From contig OY856409.1 in NCBI GenBank assembly GCA_963693085.1, positions 501,116,303-501,180,302 of the forward strand: 64,000 nt of DNA, read 5' to 3'. The DNA comes from Alisma plantago-aquatica. Taxonomy: Eukaryota > Streptophyta > Magnoliopsida > Alismatales > Alismataceae. The notes below the pieces were generated by a model. The model was not told the origin of the DNA. It saw only the letters and a list, made by a program, of their open reading frames with translations, and ran no database searches. The first letter of the stretch is position 1. Each line of letters begins with the position of its first letter. This document shows positions 48,540 to 60,267 of the stretch, piece by piece. Made by a program: the position numbers and the translations under genes.

Positions 48540-49023
48540 AAGGCAACTCAAGATAGATAGAAGTCATATGTCAATAACCTCTATAGGCCGCTTGAGTTCC
48601 AAGTTGGAGATCGAGTGTATATTATGGTATCTCCTTCAAAATGTGTGTTGAGGTTTGTTAAGAAAGGTAAGTCGGCTCCCAAGTTTGTGGGACCATACCC
48701 TATCGTGATACATGTTGGGAAGGTGGCATATAAGTTGGAGTCACCATCAGAGTTGCACAAGTTGCATGATGTCTTCCATATTTCCAAGTTGAATAAGTGT
48801 CACCCTGATAGGGATCTAATGTTGCAACCAGTGGACGTTTAGTTGGAGGAGGATGAGTCATATGTTGAGGGTCCTGTGTTGATCTTAGATAGGAGGATGA
48901 AGAAGTTAAAGAAGAAGGATATATTTCTATTTAAGGTTTTTTGGCATCACTACGGTGTGGAGGAAGCCACTTGGGAGTTAGAGAGTGAGATGTGTAGGAA
49001 GTACCTATATATGTTCACATAGG
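48540..49023 (+). pseudogene. Gypsy integrase C-terminus and chromodomain
   Basis: VNNLYRPLEFQVGDRVYIMV and KFVGPYPIVIHVGKVAYKLE (48570-48740) are the GPY/F module. HKLHDVFHISKLNKCHPD follows. After a TAG at 48841, YVEGPVLILDRRMKKL and VFWHHYGVEEATWELESEM (about 48862-48995) match the chromodomain of plant chromoviruses, which directs integration to heterochromatin. DFGGEIL then leads into the polypurine tract before 49060. Confidence 0.85.
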
Positions 49024-49059
49024 ATTTTGGGGGTGAAATCCTTATTAGGGGTTTATGGT

Positions 49060-50112
49060 TGTAAGACCGCATACCTTGAATTTTTGGTTGAACATTCTTG
49101 CTTATCATAAATATATTCTTAAAGCCCTAATCAAACCTTATGATTTTCTTTAAGATCACATGAAAAGATTATGTTTCAAGTTTAGTCCAGTTTGGACACT
49201 ATTTGAGCTAGTTCTAAATATATATATGCTTGTTTCAGACTTAATTGCAATTTACCCATATCTAGGATTTTTCTTGCATTTTTTCACATGCTTGTTGTTC
49301 CTCACATATGTTAATATTATGTTGGTTATAATTGAGCTTTGGGGTTCCTTGTCATAGCTTGGTTTGATGTGGTGAAATCTTATGTTGAGATTAGGGATTG
49401 CATGGTTGCCCTAAGTTGATGTTTGACCTCAAGTGTGAGCTACCTAGTTTTGGAAATCACTAAGTTTTCTTGTGATCCAAGTTTTTGAAAGTTGATGATA
49501 GTTTGTGTGTACCCTCTGGTCTTGGTAGTTGATGAGGCTCATGATCCCTCTAGGTCACCAAGGAACCCTAGGGTTAGTGACCATTTTCTTCTCTAATCAT
49601 CATCAGTCGCCAAGGTGGTTTAGTGATCGCTATGTATTCTCATCAACATTTGTTTTTCCTAGACAAGTGTGGTTGATGGATGTTCTTGTTTTTATTTCCC
49701 TAGTTGCGTGCATGAGTGTTGTGCTTGCATGGATGAGATCTCTTCGATACATGACACATTTAGCTTGGCACCTAACCCCCCTTTCCCTCTCTCCAAACCT
49801 AAGTTATATAAACCCCTCTCTTTGCATGCAAATAAGCTCTTTACACACCTAGCTACCTCTCTCTCTTATTTGGTTGCTCTTGGAGCTTGTCTGCTCTTTC
49901 TTGGTGGTGAAGGAGGATCTCAAGATTGAAGATGGTGGGTTGATATCCCTTGCATGTTGAGCTAGGGTTTGGATCTACCCTTCTTGTGATCATTTGGTGC
50001 TTCCTTACTCTTCTTCTTGATCTTGGAAACTGAGATTTCTCTCTCTCTCTACACCTAAGTTTTCCTTTCCCTACCTTCTTCTTATTTCTCTTCTTGGAAG
50101 AAACCATGGTGT
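49060..50112 (+). repeat. Gypsy 3' LTR, left piece
   Basis: It starts TGTAAGACCGCATACC after a weak polypurine tract (ATTAGGGGTTTATGG). It matches 41596-42460 apart from about 180 extra bases near 49530-49710. It ends at the copia insertion within a sequence corresponding to CCATGGTGTT at 42455. Confidence 0.85.
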
Positions 50113-51996
50113 TGTTGGGTTTTGTAGAGAAAACATGCGTGGAGGAAGCAACAATTTTTTTTCCACACAACCCGAAATAGGATCTTGTCAACAACATTGT
50201 ATTTAGAAAGAGTGTTCGCGGGATATACCTTATTGCGAAGCAAGTTCGACGATGTCCCACTATACGATGGTGTGTAACGTTGCTGGCCTACACAGACATA
50301 ACTTCTCTCCCATTCGCTGAGTGCGTCGTAGGAAGATCCGACGTCACTCCTTTTGTGTGGTGATGTACCCCACTCGTAGCACGTAATGATGGTCATTGAC
50401 GTCCTCTAAATGCAGGCATCTCAACATCTGTGTCTCTACTTCGTCCACACGTATGGAATGGAACTCCACATCATGCTTCCTAAGTTGACAGGAAGGATTC
50501 ATCTTTGTGCGGTGATGTGCTAGTGTCGTGGTGCTCTCCTTTCTCTCTTGAGGATGGTGACAGCTAGGGTTTGCGTATGTGAGTGTAAACTAAAAGCCTC
50601 TCTCAATATCTTATATAGATATTGGATGTCAAGCCCCTTTTAAATATGAGATGAAAGGAGGCAGGGTTTCCTAAACCCATTGGTATACAGAAGACTGCGT
50701 TAATTAAAATTCTCATGGATTAATTAGAATATTCCAAAATTAATTAATTAACCAAATAATCATATTAATTGATTAATTAATATCTGACTCCATGCAATCT
50801 TTCAGGACGGCTCTATGGGCATATTTACCAATAGACTCCCACTTACACTTAGAGCCAGTCACTCCAATTAATTGGCTCAACCATTCCAATATTATTCTAA
50901 TCGATTACATAAACATTTTAGTAATCAATGTGAGTCAGAGTAATTCCAATCAAATCCACAATTATACTCCTATTCCAACACATCCTATGCGTGTGACCCA
51001 GTAGGCTCCAAATTACATTGGCAGTGATATCCATAATCATATTATGATTTCACAAGCAATGATTGGTATCTAGAAAGACTTCATTGCCACCCAAGTAATT
51101 AGAGAAGTTGGAGAACAACTTAACCTATCATTCATGATTGGTGTTATAGTGATTTTATAGTTCCTTTGTCGATGATATCCAGATTGAACTTGAGTCATGG
51201 AACTGTTATCCTTTTCAATGTTCAATCCATGTTCCTTAAACTAGAGAAGACTGTCTGAGATACATGTAAGCTCAATATCACATAGTGACTCACATCAGCA
51301 TGGCCATGCATTTCTCAGTCTCACTTATCAAGTGGCTGAAATATCAAACTCCCGTAGGAAGGACAAATTCCATCTACATCACTCACAATCATTCCCATGT
51401 GTCACAGTGCACCCAAGCACCATCTTTATGACAATCCTTATTCATGACCATGGTGGATGATGTCAAAGTACACCGAACGACATGTGATAAGTGTAGTGAC
51501 TTCAGTTCTAAAAACCACAATCACCACCATCATTATGAGATGTGACTCTAACTACCAATCATGGTATCAATGTGTCACTCTCAAGGTGGGTCTGTCTGAT
51601 ACACTGTTCTCCAACAAGTATCTATGTATTTAGTTTGATATTTCCATATCATGGATGATGAGATTCTTCCATCAACCAACATACATTCTAATCTTATGTG
51701 TTATTGATGTCTATGGATATTTCCACAATAACAACCGATTAGGGACAAAATAAGAATACATACTATTAGCATACATATGATCTCACTATTCAAGTCATCA
51801 ACCCGAAGACATACGTCATTGAATATATTATTCTGTAGACATTTATAAGTTTTGTGGTCATCTCACAATATAAAACACAAAAATATAGATTGGAAACTTG
51901 CCTTTATTGATATGATCAATGTATTATTAAAAATCATTTACATAGTATCCCATTACAATCATCAAATGATAGTCTCTATGGGCATACATACCAATA
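50113..51996 (-). repeat. Copia copy Y: LTR and 3' spacer (minus)
   Basis: On the minus strand this runs from TATTGGTATGTATGCCC (51996) to ACAAAACCCAACA (50113). A second LTR-start-like motif with its own polypurine tract lies inside, at 50811-50857, resembling 51974-52020. So the true LTR may be the 0.73-kb piece 50113-50841 and the rest a 3' spacer. TATATAAG near 50620 on the minus strand is a plausible TATA box. The 51996-50880 part aligns with 58047-59165 of copy X. Confidence 0.75.
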
Positions 51997-52310
51997 GATT
52001 CCCACTTGCACTTATACCCAACCACTCATGAATCTCAATCCAAGTGATTGAACATGTCCGTCATGTTTTTGCTGTGAAAGTGCTTTTGTGAGCGGGTCAG
52101 CTACATTGCTTTCTGTAGGTACTCTGTAAATCTTCACATCTTCTCAATGTATGATCTCTTGTATGAGATGGAACCACTGTAGAATATGTTTGGAATGTTG
52201 GTGTGATCTTAGTTCTTTATCCTATGCAATTGCTCTATTGTTGTCGCAAAACAACTCCATTGCATCACTAGCGCTTGGAACCACTCCTTGTTTAGAAATG
52301 AACTTCTTGA
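51997..52310 (-). pseudogene. Copia copy Y: RNase H C-terminus (minus)
   Basis: Translated on the minus strand it reads KKFISKQGVVPSASDAMELF, then DNNRAIA, SKHILQWFHLIQEII, VKIYRVPTESNVADPLTKAL and a tail HDGHVQSLGLR, followed by the polypurine tract GTGCAAGTGGGAATC. This is the end of copia RNase H, which removes template RNA during reverse transcription. One or two stops occur. The upstream part of the gene is missing; it joins copia X at about 52307. Confidence 0.85.
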
Positions 52311-53375
52311 TTAGAGTATCAGATTGATTGAAACTGCAATTGACTGTTTCTGCACGATCTGTACTCCCAACCGATCAGCTCATGTGATGAACCGGTCGGC
52401 TCAGCTTGGTGAACCGATCGGCTCAGGTTGTGAGTCGATCGGGTCAAGGACAGGGTGAAACGATTGCTTCAAATGTTGAAACGATCGGTTCAACTGATGC
52501 AACCGAGCAAGTTGGAAAAGTAGGATTGGTGAGAAATTTCTTTTCGTTTCACTTGCCCAATTTGATTGGAACAAGGATTGGTATTTGATACCAATTAGGA
52601 ACAAAAGATGGAAAGTCAATCGGGAACTGACCAGGACCACAAACTGACCGGTTCAGAAGTGAACCGACTGGTTGAGGTGTCAACCGACCGGTTCAGGTCC
52701 CCAACCGACCGTTTCAGTTGTGAAACGATCGGTTCAGGTTGCGAGTTGGTTGTTTTGTGGAAAAACTCAAGCCCTTCTACTCCTTCTTTTAGTCCTGCAT
52801 TTCCCGGGATGGAGAACCCTGTCCCATGACCCTGCTATATATAGGGGTATTGGGGGCTTCTCAAAGTACAACCCAGTGCAACCAGTTGCTCTGTTAAGTT
52901 TTCGTTCTCTCTGGTTTTGGTAACCGAGAGAGAGCCCAAGCAAGTGCTACCTGATAAGGTAGGCACAACAAGGGAAAGACAACTACAGAAAGCAACCGGT
53001 GGTAGGAGAGTGTGTCGGCGACTAGTACGCTGACAGGAGGGTGCGACTCCTTCCAATTCCTTGTGGGACAAGGAGATTGGAGTTCCAGGTGGTCTGTGTG
53101 GACTACTTAAGAGGCGGGAGATTTCTGCTGCTAGGAGGACAACCTTCAATCCCGTCAGTCCTGGTGCGACCAGGAGCTGCACAAACACTGTCCAAGATAG
53201 GAGGTGAAGACCACACAAGGCGTGAGGTATTGTTGCCGAGCAAGCCTCGGGACAAGGTATAATTCCACAAACCATCCTTTCCTATTGTATATACGTTGAC
53301 GCGTTTCCTTGTTCTGGGTTTGGGGAGGAAAATTTTTGTTTCCGCTGCCTTCTCTGCCTCCCCTAAAACCCAACA
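52307..53375 (+). repeat. Copia X 5' LTR (5'-truncated by ~11 bp)
   Basis: It matches 59177-60267 from TTGATTAGAGTATCAG to the terminal CCCAACA. TATA box CTATATATAGG at 52835-52845, downstream of the palindrome ladder. Confidence 0.85.
52369..52735 (+). promoter_or_regulatory. Ladder of phased palindromic sites upstream of LTR TATA
   Basis: Variants of the palindrome ACCGATCGGT occur with their central CGATCGG at 52372, 52393, 52415, 52436, 52461 and 52482 (spacings 21, 22, 21, 25, 21), then 52645, 52665, 52685, 52706 and 52726 (20, 20, 21, 20). Linkers vary while the core and spacing persist. Two helical turns are about 21 bp, so most sites face the same side. The block is 100-450 bp upstream of the TATA box. 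A protein-binding role is inference. Confidence 0.65.
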
Positions 53376-53376
53376 G

Positions 53377-53390
53377 TGGTATCAGAGCCA
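53377..53390 (+). other. Copia X primer-binding site, tRNA-Met
   Basis: TGGTATCAGAGCCA begins 2 bases after the LTR end and is the plant initiator tRNA-Met complement. Confidence 0.93.
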
Positions 53391-54817
53391 CGTCAACTGC
53401 TCTATACTTTAGGATTATCGATATGATCGATTTTGGTTTGTCACATTTATTTATTGCATACGATGCGAATAAAATTGGCTTTATGCATCTCCAATCCTAA
53501 ATCCATAAATCCCAATTTACATATATGATATGTATTATTAATGCACTCGATACACGTCGCCCTTAAATGAGTTTTGTGGTGGATGTATAGCGTGGTTATG
53601 GCCAATAAACCCTATCTGTGTATGGTTGTATGTGGTTGCTTGCATCTCGGTCTGCGTACCGATCTTCCTTCTCCTATTCCTGATGTAACTTAAAATAATT
53701 CGAGATTTCTTTCCTACCTTTGCTCCCCTCGAATGTAACTCGAGGTTTCTCTTTTTTACAATGTAAAATAGGATAGAATTTTATTTCTTGTTATGTCAAA
53801 GAACGGACGACATCCTGACGACAGCTGTGATGATCAGTTCAAGGCATGAACCGATCGGTTGACGTTCCAGACGATCAGTTCAACGAGTGAACCGATCGGT
53901 TGATGACTGGTTTGAGAAGCAAGATGAGCGGGTGGCGGCCATGAAGAGATGCACGACGACCAGGTGAACCGATTAGTTGGAGGAGCCAACCGATCGACTA
54001 GTGGCACCCAGCCGACCAGTCTGATGGCGAGCCGATCATTCATGTGATGAGTTGATCAAACCCAGAAAGGCAAAACACAGAGTTCATCTTGTACAGGTTG
54101 CATGTGATGTAGACCTAGATGACCATGATTCCTCTTGGCTCGAGGAATCACATTAGGATGGACATAATCATCGCTTTTATCGTTTCACATGTTTTCTGTG
54201 GGATATAGCATGTATATGATACATACTATATATTGTGGTGATTGGATATGTATATGTTTATAAAAACCAAATCCCTCATTAAATATTAAGTTTTAGATGC
54301 CTTCCAAATACGACACACGTGAAAAGCTTGATCGACTAAGTGTGGGCACACCCAAGCGTGGTGCACCTTCTATCTCGTGGAAGCGTGAAGGATGGATATG
54401 TGGGTCTGTCCAAGCAGGGTGCATATTCATCGTGTTGGCTTTGGGTCAGACTTAACAAGGTGACCTAGATAGGATCTAGCACCTTGAGGCATGGAGATGA
54501 TCATGGCAAGGAGTTGCATATGACATCTTATCAAGAGTTGCATATGATGTAATTGGCAAGAGTTGCCTACCTGAGAGATCTTAGTTGTGGGTGATAGCCC
54601 AAGCTGGTCCATGACTTAGAGGATTTCAGGATCTTGCCCACTAGAAGGTTGTACGCTGCAATCTTCCAAATTGATGGTGAGGGCTATCAATTTGAACTAA
54701 AATAGTGGGAACGATAATTAATTAAAGGCCTAATTATATCGTCAACTTTTCAAATCAATCAAATAAGTCAAAAATGAGTTTTTGGACTAAAATTGCATAT
54801 TTCCTTTTGTAGTACAA
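53391..54817 (+). other. Copia X leader with a third palindrome cluster
   Basis: A non-coding leader of 1.4 kb. At 53831-54059 the same palindrome core recurs at 53831, 53852, 53872, 53893, 53970, 53991, 54013, 54033 and 54053 (spacing 20-22 within each run). The rest shows nothing else recognisable. Confidence 0.65.
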
Positions 54818-55672
54818 ATGACAACAAACAACAATCACTTTTCTTTGCGATCGGTCCTTGAAAAGGACAAGCTAAATGGGACAAACTTCCATGACTGGTA
54901 TAGGACATTGAGAATTGTTCTCACTCAAGAGAGAAAGCTCTATGTCCTGGATACTCCAATTCTAGAGGAACCTGCTCCTAATGCACCAAAGGCAGAAAGG
55001 GATGCTTACAAGAAGCATTCTGCTGATTCCATTGATGCAAAGTGCTTGATGTTGTGCTCTATGAACCACGAGCTGCAGAAACAACATGAGAACATGAGTG
55101 TCATTGAGATGATTCAGCATCTTAGAAACATGTATGAAGATCAAGCACGATAAGAGAGATACAATGTCTGAAGGGCACTGTTCAAGTGCGTCATGACAGA
55201 AGGAGATCCAGTTGGTCCTCACACACTCAAAATGATTGGGTATGTGGAGAACCTGACAAGATTGGGATTTCCACTGAGCCAAGAGTTGGCTATTGACGTG
55301 ATACTGCAATCGTTGCCAGAATCCTACAGTCAGTTTGTGATGAACTACAACATGAACAACTTTGATAGGCCACTGTCAGAGTTGTTGGGCATGTTGAGGA
55401 CAACTGAGATACAGATGAAGAAGGACAAGCCTAAGTCTGTGATGGTGATCACGAGCAAGAAAGGCAAGTCTAAGCGCAAGGGCAAGGGCAAAGCTAAGAA
55501 AGGTTCTGATGCTAGCCAGGAGCCCAAGTCGTCTTCAGCTCTCAAGGCCAAAGGAGGCGTGACCAAGAAAAGAAATTTCCACCATTGTCAAAAGCCATGA
55601 CATTGGAAAAGGAATTGTCCTCTCTATCTGGAAGAACAAAAGAAGAAGGAGGCGACAGACGTCTCTACTTAA
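54818..55672 (+). pseudogene. Copia X gag
   Basis: About 285 codons in a single frame, interrupted only by TAA 55151, TGA 55169 and TGA 55598. It begins MTTNNNHFSLRSVLEKDKLN with GTNFHDWYRTLRIVL, matching the N-terminal DUF4219/UBN2 gag of copia elements. MIGYVENLTRLGFPLSQELA and DVILQSLPESYSQFVMNYNM are conserved gag blocks. A Lys-rich basic stretch and a damaged zinc knuckle (FHHCQKP-stop-HWKRNCP, first Cys lost) close it. The start is placed at the ATG before the first conserved block. Confidence 0.88.
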
Positions 55673-56740
55673 AGGTGTCATGAAAGTAAACTTGTAACAC
55701 TTTTGAGGTATATGATACCAAGATGTAAAGTGTAAAGCACTCAATAAATCGGGCAAGTGTTGCCGCCATAGATAGGAGTACTTTAGTTTTTTTTCAGCCT
55801 AAAAGGCATGTAATACAGTTATGAACTGCTATTTCATATTTTCCAATAGATAGAAACACTTTATTTTTGCATATTGTATGACAATGATGGCAATCAATAA
55901 AGAGATGTTTCAATTTCTAAAGATATGATCTTTGTGGCAATGCCTTGTTTATCTTGTGGTATTTGATATGCATAAGATAAAATGATACCTAAAAGTTATA
56001 GATAACTCAAACAATCAAATTAGCATCAATCATGAGAAATTCATTTCTAATTTCCATGTGATGGATAAATCTAGACTCTTTTGGTTAGAGAACCAGTAAG
56101 AGACATGAATATCTTGGACATGATTAATCAATCTTCACTAATGGTAGTGGGAGAATGATTATCCTATTAGGTATAATACATGTGATGTATTTACATACCT
56201 ATTGGAACAAATGCTAATACTTCAAATGATGTTTATAGAAATACCAATATGAATATCTTGAAGTGTTCAAGATTATCATAGATGAAGTGCAAATTTGGTA
56301 AAGTGTTAATTCTTGATGAGATCAATGAATGAAATACTTGGACCAAATGTTTGAGATCCTTTTGAGTGATTATGATAGTGTATCATAGTGAAATCATGAT
56401 TAAGGCATGGTAATGTCTAAATCAAGAAGGAATCATACTCTAAGGAGTTAGAGAATAATGATCAAATAACTGAATTCTTCTTAATAAAAGAATACCCCAC
56501 ACTAATAAAGGACATTAAGAATCACACGGAGTTGTAAGTTCTTATATCCTTGACAGATACACCTCGTTTATCTATGTGATGAGTTATTCATGTAATGAGT
56601 CAACTATCTAGATGAATATGAGGAATTGAATTTTGAGTTATGGTTTATGACCATTACATCCTAAATGACATCCATGTGAACCATAAGGTATGACCTTGAT
56701 GGTAGCACCCATTGGATGAAATCCATAAGTGAAAATGAAT
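55673..56740 (+). other. Copia X: no recognisable protease/integrase
   Basis: About 1.1 kb where protease and integrase would be expected. No active-site or zinc-finger motif was seen. It is AT-rich with many stops and is either extremely decayed or replaced. Confidence 0.5.
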
Positions 56741-58030
56741 CTTAAGTGTTAAGATACATGGATAACATTTTGAGAAGGATGATTCTTGTTGATTGCAACT
56801 TAATGACTAAGACATTTGGCATATGGATACTAAATCTGCACTCCTATGAGGAATAAAACAAGGATGTGTAGGTGACACAACCTATAAGGTTTATGAATCC
56901 ACTAATGCAAATGAAGTCTATAAGTTACAATGGACTAATCAATGTGATTGATTGAGTACAAGCAACTCAGAATTGGATCTTTACTTTGATGATATAGTCA
57001 AAGGGTTTGACTGATATGTCAAAGATAAAGAAGGGATCGGTGATTTAGTGGGAGCGTATTCACATGTTGATGTGAAATGGAATGTTCTAGAATGGAAATC
57101 CAAAGTGGAAATTATCTTTAAGGAAGATAGAGATGTTTCCTATGTGATAGGAATAGAGATCTATAGAGATAGTTCTCAAAAACCTCTTGACCTGGGAAAG
57201 AGAGAGCATACATTGGCAATCTGTACTGAAGGGTTTAGTGTACACAAATTAAGTGGGAGAAAACTTGTCCATGTTACATGGAGTTAGTATCCCAAGGCCA
57301 AGTGTCCAATTCTTATGAAGAATAGGAACACTAAGAATAGATATGGATCTATCATGTATGTAATCATCCCATTATCTTGCATGGCAAGATAAAAAATGCA
57401 TTCATCATCTTGTATGTATGACATGACAATATAATGTGCTCATCCTGAAAAACTCGTATGTGGGACATGATGAGTGGATGTCTGTCTACTTCGAGTAAGG
57501 GTTACTGGAAGCCATAACAACTTGATAAGTACTTGAGAAGTACTAGTTCTATGGAGATAAGGAAGAGTTCGATGTAAAGAGTTACATTGATGCGAACTTC
57601 TGAAAGGACAGAAAATTAATCGCAAAATATATATAGGATATATAAAAGTGAAAGTTTGTTGATAATTGGAAGTGTTCCAATGAAACCATTTAAAGGGAAA
57701 TGCTGAGTATCCATGTGTTAGAGAACAACAGTGGATACTATATGGATCTGGAAGTTCATGAGATGAACTTATAGATATTCTGGTCATTGATGACAAGTAT
57801 GGAATCCTTGATCATGCAATGTGGCTAAAGGTTAGCAAAGGAATACTGTATCGCATATTATGGCGACTCCATCTCATACGTGTGACGTACAACGAAGAGA
57901 TGTGAGACATGCAATTAATACTGATTTTGGCAAGGTGTTGCCATAACTCACTATGTTGGCACAAGAGCACAGTAACATGTGGGACATGTTTTTAGGCACT
58001 ATGAATATGATTCAAGGGTGATTGGCTCGT
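56741..58030 (+). pseudogene. Copia X: RT and RNase H remnants
   Basis: Weak but ordered matches: VTQP with RFMNPLMQMKS (about 56870-56925; family TQPEGF block), VSYVIGIEIYRDSSQ (57139-57183; family ASYVLGIKIYRD), and EEFDVKSYIDANF (about 57565-57605; family VKGYTDASF of RNase H). Then come decayed sequence and the polypurine tract. Stops are dense. No YVDD box remains. Confidence 0.7.
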
Positions 58031-58033
58031 AGT

Positions 58034-58045
58034 GCAAGTGGGAGT
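58034..58045 (+). other. Copia X first polypurine tract
   Basis: GCAAGTGGGAGT-type purine-rich sequence directly precedes TGTTGGAATGTATGCCC at 58047. It is identical in type to the tract of copy Y. Confidence 0.7.
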
Positions 58046-58046
58046 T

Positions 58047-59165
58047 TGTTGGAATGTATGCCCTGAGAGCCAATCATGGGATGATTGATGGGACACATTA
58101 AGATTGATTTGATAAACATCAAAGGCAAGCTTCCAATTCTTTCTGGTTCAGTCATATGAGATAGTAATAAAAAAGATTGAATGTCTAGAGAATGATAATA
58201 CTCAATAACGTATGGTTTCAGGTTGAAGACCTGAACGATGAGATCATACAGATGCTAAGAGTTTGTACATTATTGTTATGTCCCTAGTCGGATGTCATTG
58301 TGGAAGGTAGATAGACAACAATGACACAGAAGGCTAGATTGTGGTGTTGGTTGATGACAGAATCTCATTAGTCATGACATAGAGATATCAAACCAAACAC
58401 ATAGGTACTTGTTAGAGAACAAGTGTACCAGATAGACCCACCGTGAATTTGACACAGGGAACCATGACATGGTAGTCACAGTCAGTACTCACAATGATGG
58501 TGGTGAGTGTGATTCTTTGACCTGAAATCACTACACTCAACACATGTTGTTGGGCACACTTTGACATCATCAAACGTAGTCCTGAAACATGGGTTGTTAT
58601 AAAGGTTATGATTGGGTGGATTTGACACATGGGGATTTTGAGGGGTGAGTGATAGATATGGGATTTGTCCCTCCTGAGGGAGTTTGATATCCAAGGCCAC
58701 TTGATGAGTAGGATTGAAATAGGCATGCACACGCATGTGTGAATCAGTATGTGATATTGATGTCATACATATCTCTTCCAATCTGCTCTGAGATCAAGAA
58801 AGTGAATGAACGTTGACAGGATGACTGTTCCATGCCTCGAGTTCATTCGGGATATCAGTGACAAAGGAATTATACACTCATTGTAACACCATTCACAGAT
58901 TGTAGGATTGAAAGTTGTTCTCCAACTTTCTGTTTCACTTGGGTAGCACTGATGTGTGACTAGGCATCGCTCTTTGATTGTGAAGTCATAAGTGTTATGG
59001 ACTTTCACTGCCAACGTGAAAAAGGACCTGCAGGGTCACACACATAGGATTCAACCTGGAAAAGGAGTTTTGTCCACAAACAATGTTTAGATTGATTACT
59101 AAAGGAGTTTAGTAGTTCAATTAAACACTCAATTAATTGATAGCTCAAAATCATAGTGTTCAAGG
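58047..59165 (+). repeat. Copia X 3' spacer (or extended U3)
   Basis: It aligns with copy Y (51996 to about 50880, inverted) and copy Z (36647-37170). It starts with an LTR-like TGTTGG and ends at a second, TGTTGGACATATTGATTAG, at 59166. It is absent next to the 5' LTR, which is why it is treated as spacer rather than LTR. Confidence 0.6.
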
Positions 59166-60267
59166 TGTTGGACATATTGATTAGAGTATCAGATTGATTG
59201 AAACTGCAATTGACTGTTTCTTCACGATCTGTACTCCCAACCGATCGGCTCATGTGATGAACCAGTCGGCTTAGCTTGGTGAACCGATCAGCTCAGGTTG
59301 TGAGTCAATCAGGTCAAGGATAGGGTGAAATGATTGCTTCAAATGTTGAAATGATCGGTTCAACTGATGCAACCGAGCAAGTTGGGAAAGTAGGATTGGT
59401 GAGAAATTTCTTTTCGTTTCACTTGCCCAATTTGATTGGAACAAGGATTGGTATTTGATACCAATTAGGAACAAAAGATGGAAAGTCAATCGGGAACTGA
59501 CCAGGACCAAGAATCGACTGGTTCAGAAGTGAACCGACCGGTTGAGGTGTCCCAACTGATCAGTTGAGGTGTCAACCGACCGGTTCAGGTCCCCAACCGA
59601 CCGTTTCAATTGTGAAACGATCGGTTCAGGTTGTGAGTTGGTTGTTTTGTGGAAAATCTCGAGCCCTTCTACTCCTGCTTTTAGTCCCGCATTGCCCGGT
59701 ATGGAGAACCCTGTCCCATGACCCTCCTATATATAGGGGTATTGGGGGCTTCTCAAAGTACAACCCAGTGCAACCAGTTGCTCTGTGAAGTTGTCGTTCT
59801 CTCTGGTTTTGGTAACCAAGAGAGAGCCCGAGCAAGTGCTACCCAATAAGGGAGGCACAATAAGGGAAAGACAACTGCAAAAAGCAATCGGTGGCAGGAG
59901 AGTGTGTCGGCGACTAGTACGTTGACAAGAGGGTGAGACTCCTTGGAATTCCTTGTGGGACAAGGAGATTGGAGTTCCAGGTTGTCCTTGTGGACTACTT
60001 CAGAGGCGGGAGATTTCTGCCGCTAGGAGGATAGCCTTAAATCCCATTAGTCCCAGTGTAACCAGGAGCTGCACAGACACCGTCTAAGATAGGAGGTGAA
60101 GACCATGCAAGGCGTGAGGTATTGTCGCCGAGCAAGCCTCGGGACAAGGTATGATTCCACAAACCATACTTTCCTATTGTATAGACGCTGACACATTTCC
60201 TTGTTCTGGGTTTGGGGAGGAACAATTTTGTTTCCGCTGTCTTCTCTGCCTCCCCTAAAACCGAACA
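59166..60267 (+). repeat. Copia X 3' LTR
   Basis: 1102 bp, TGTTGG...CCGAACA. TATA box CTATATATAGG at 59727-59737. It carries the palindrome ladder (about 59239-59635) with one extra unit (AACTGATCAGTTGAGGTGTC near 59548-59570) relative to the 5' LTR. Confidence 0.85.

Larger units (their letters stand above)
52307..60267 (+). mobile_element. Copia copy X, degenerate
   Basis: Parts in order: 5' LTR (52307-53375, first ~11 bp missing), tRNA-Met primer site, 1.4-kb leader, gag, decayed pol, polypurine tract, 1.1-kb spacer, 3' LTR (59166-60267). LTR ends are TGTTGG...CCAACA-like (CCGAACA in the 3' copy). The two LTRs differ by many substitutions and one repeat unit, so this is an old insertion. 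Protease and integrase are not recognisable. The left edge is fused to copy Y; the right edge meets gypsy LTR sequence. Confidence 0.8.

Noticed and set aside
58047..60267. Single 2.2-kb 3' LTR for copia X
   Set aside because: The 5' copy begins within 11 bp of the inner TGTTGG at 59166, so the direct repeat supports a 1.1-kb LTR. The longer version is kept as an alternative in the findings.
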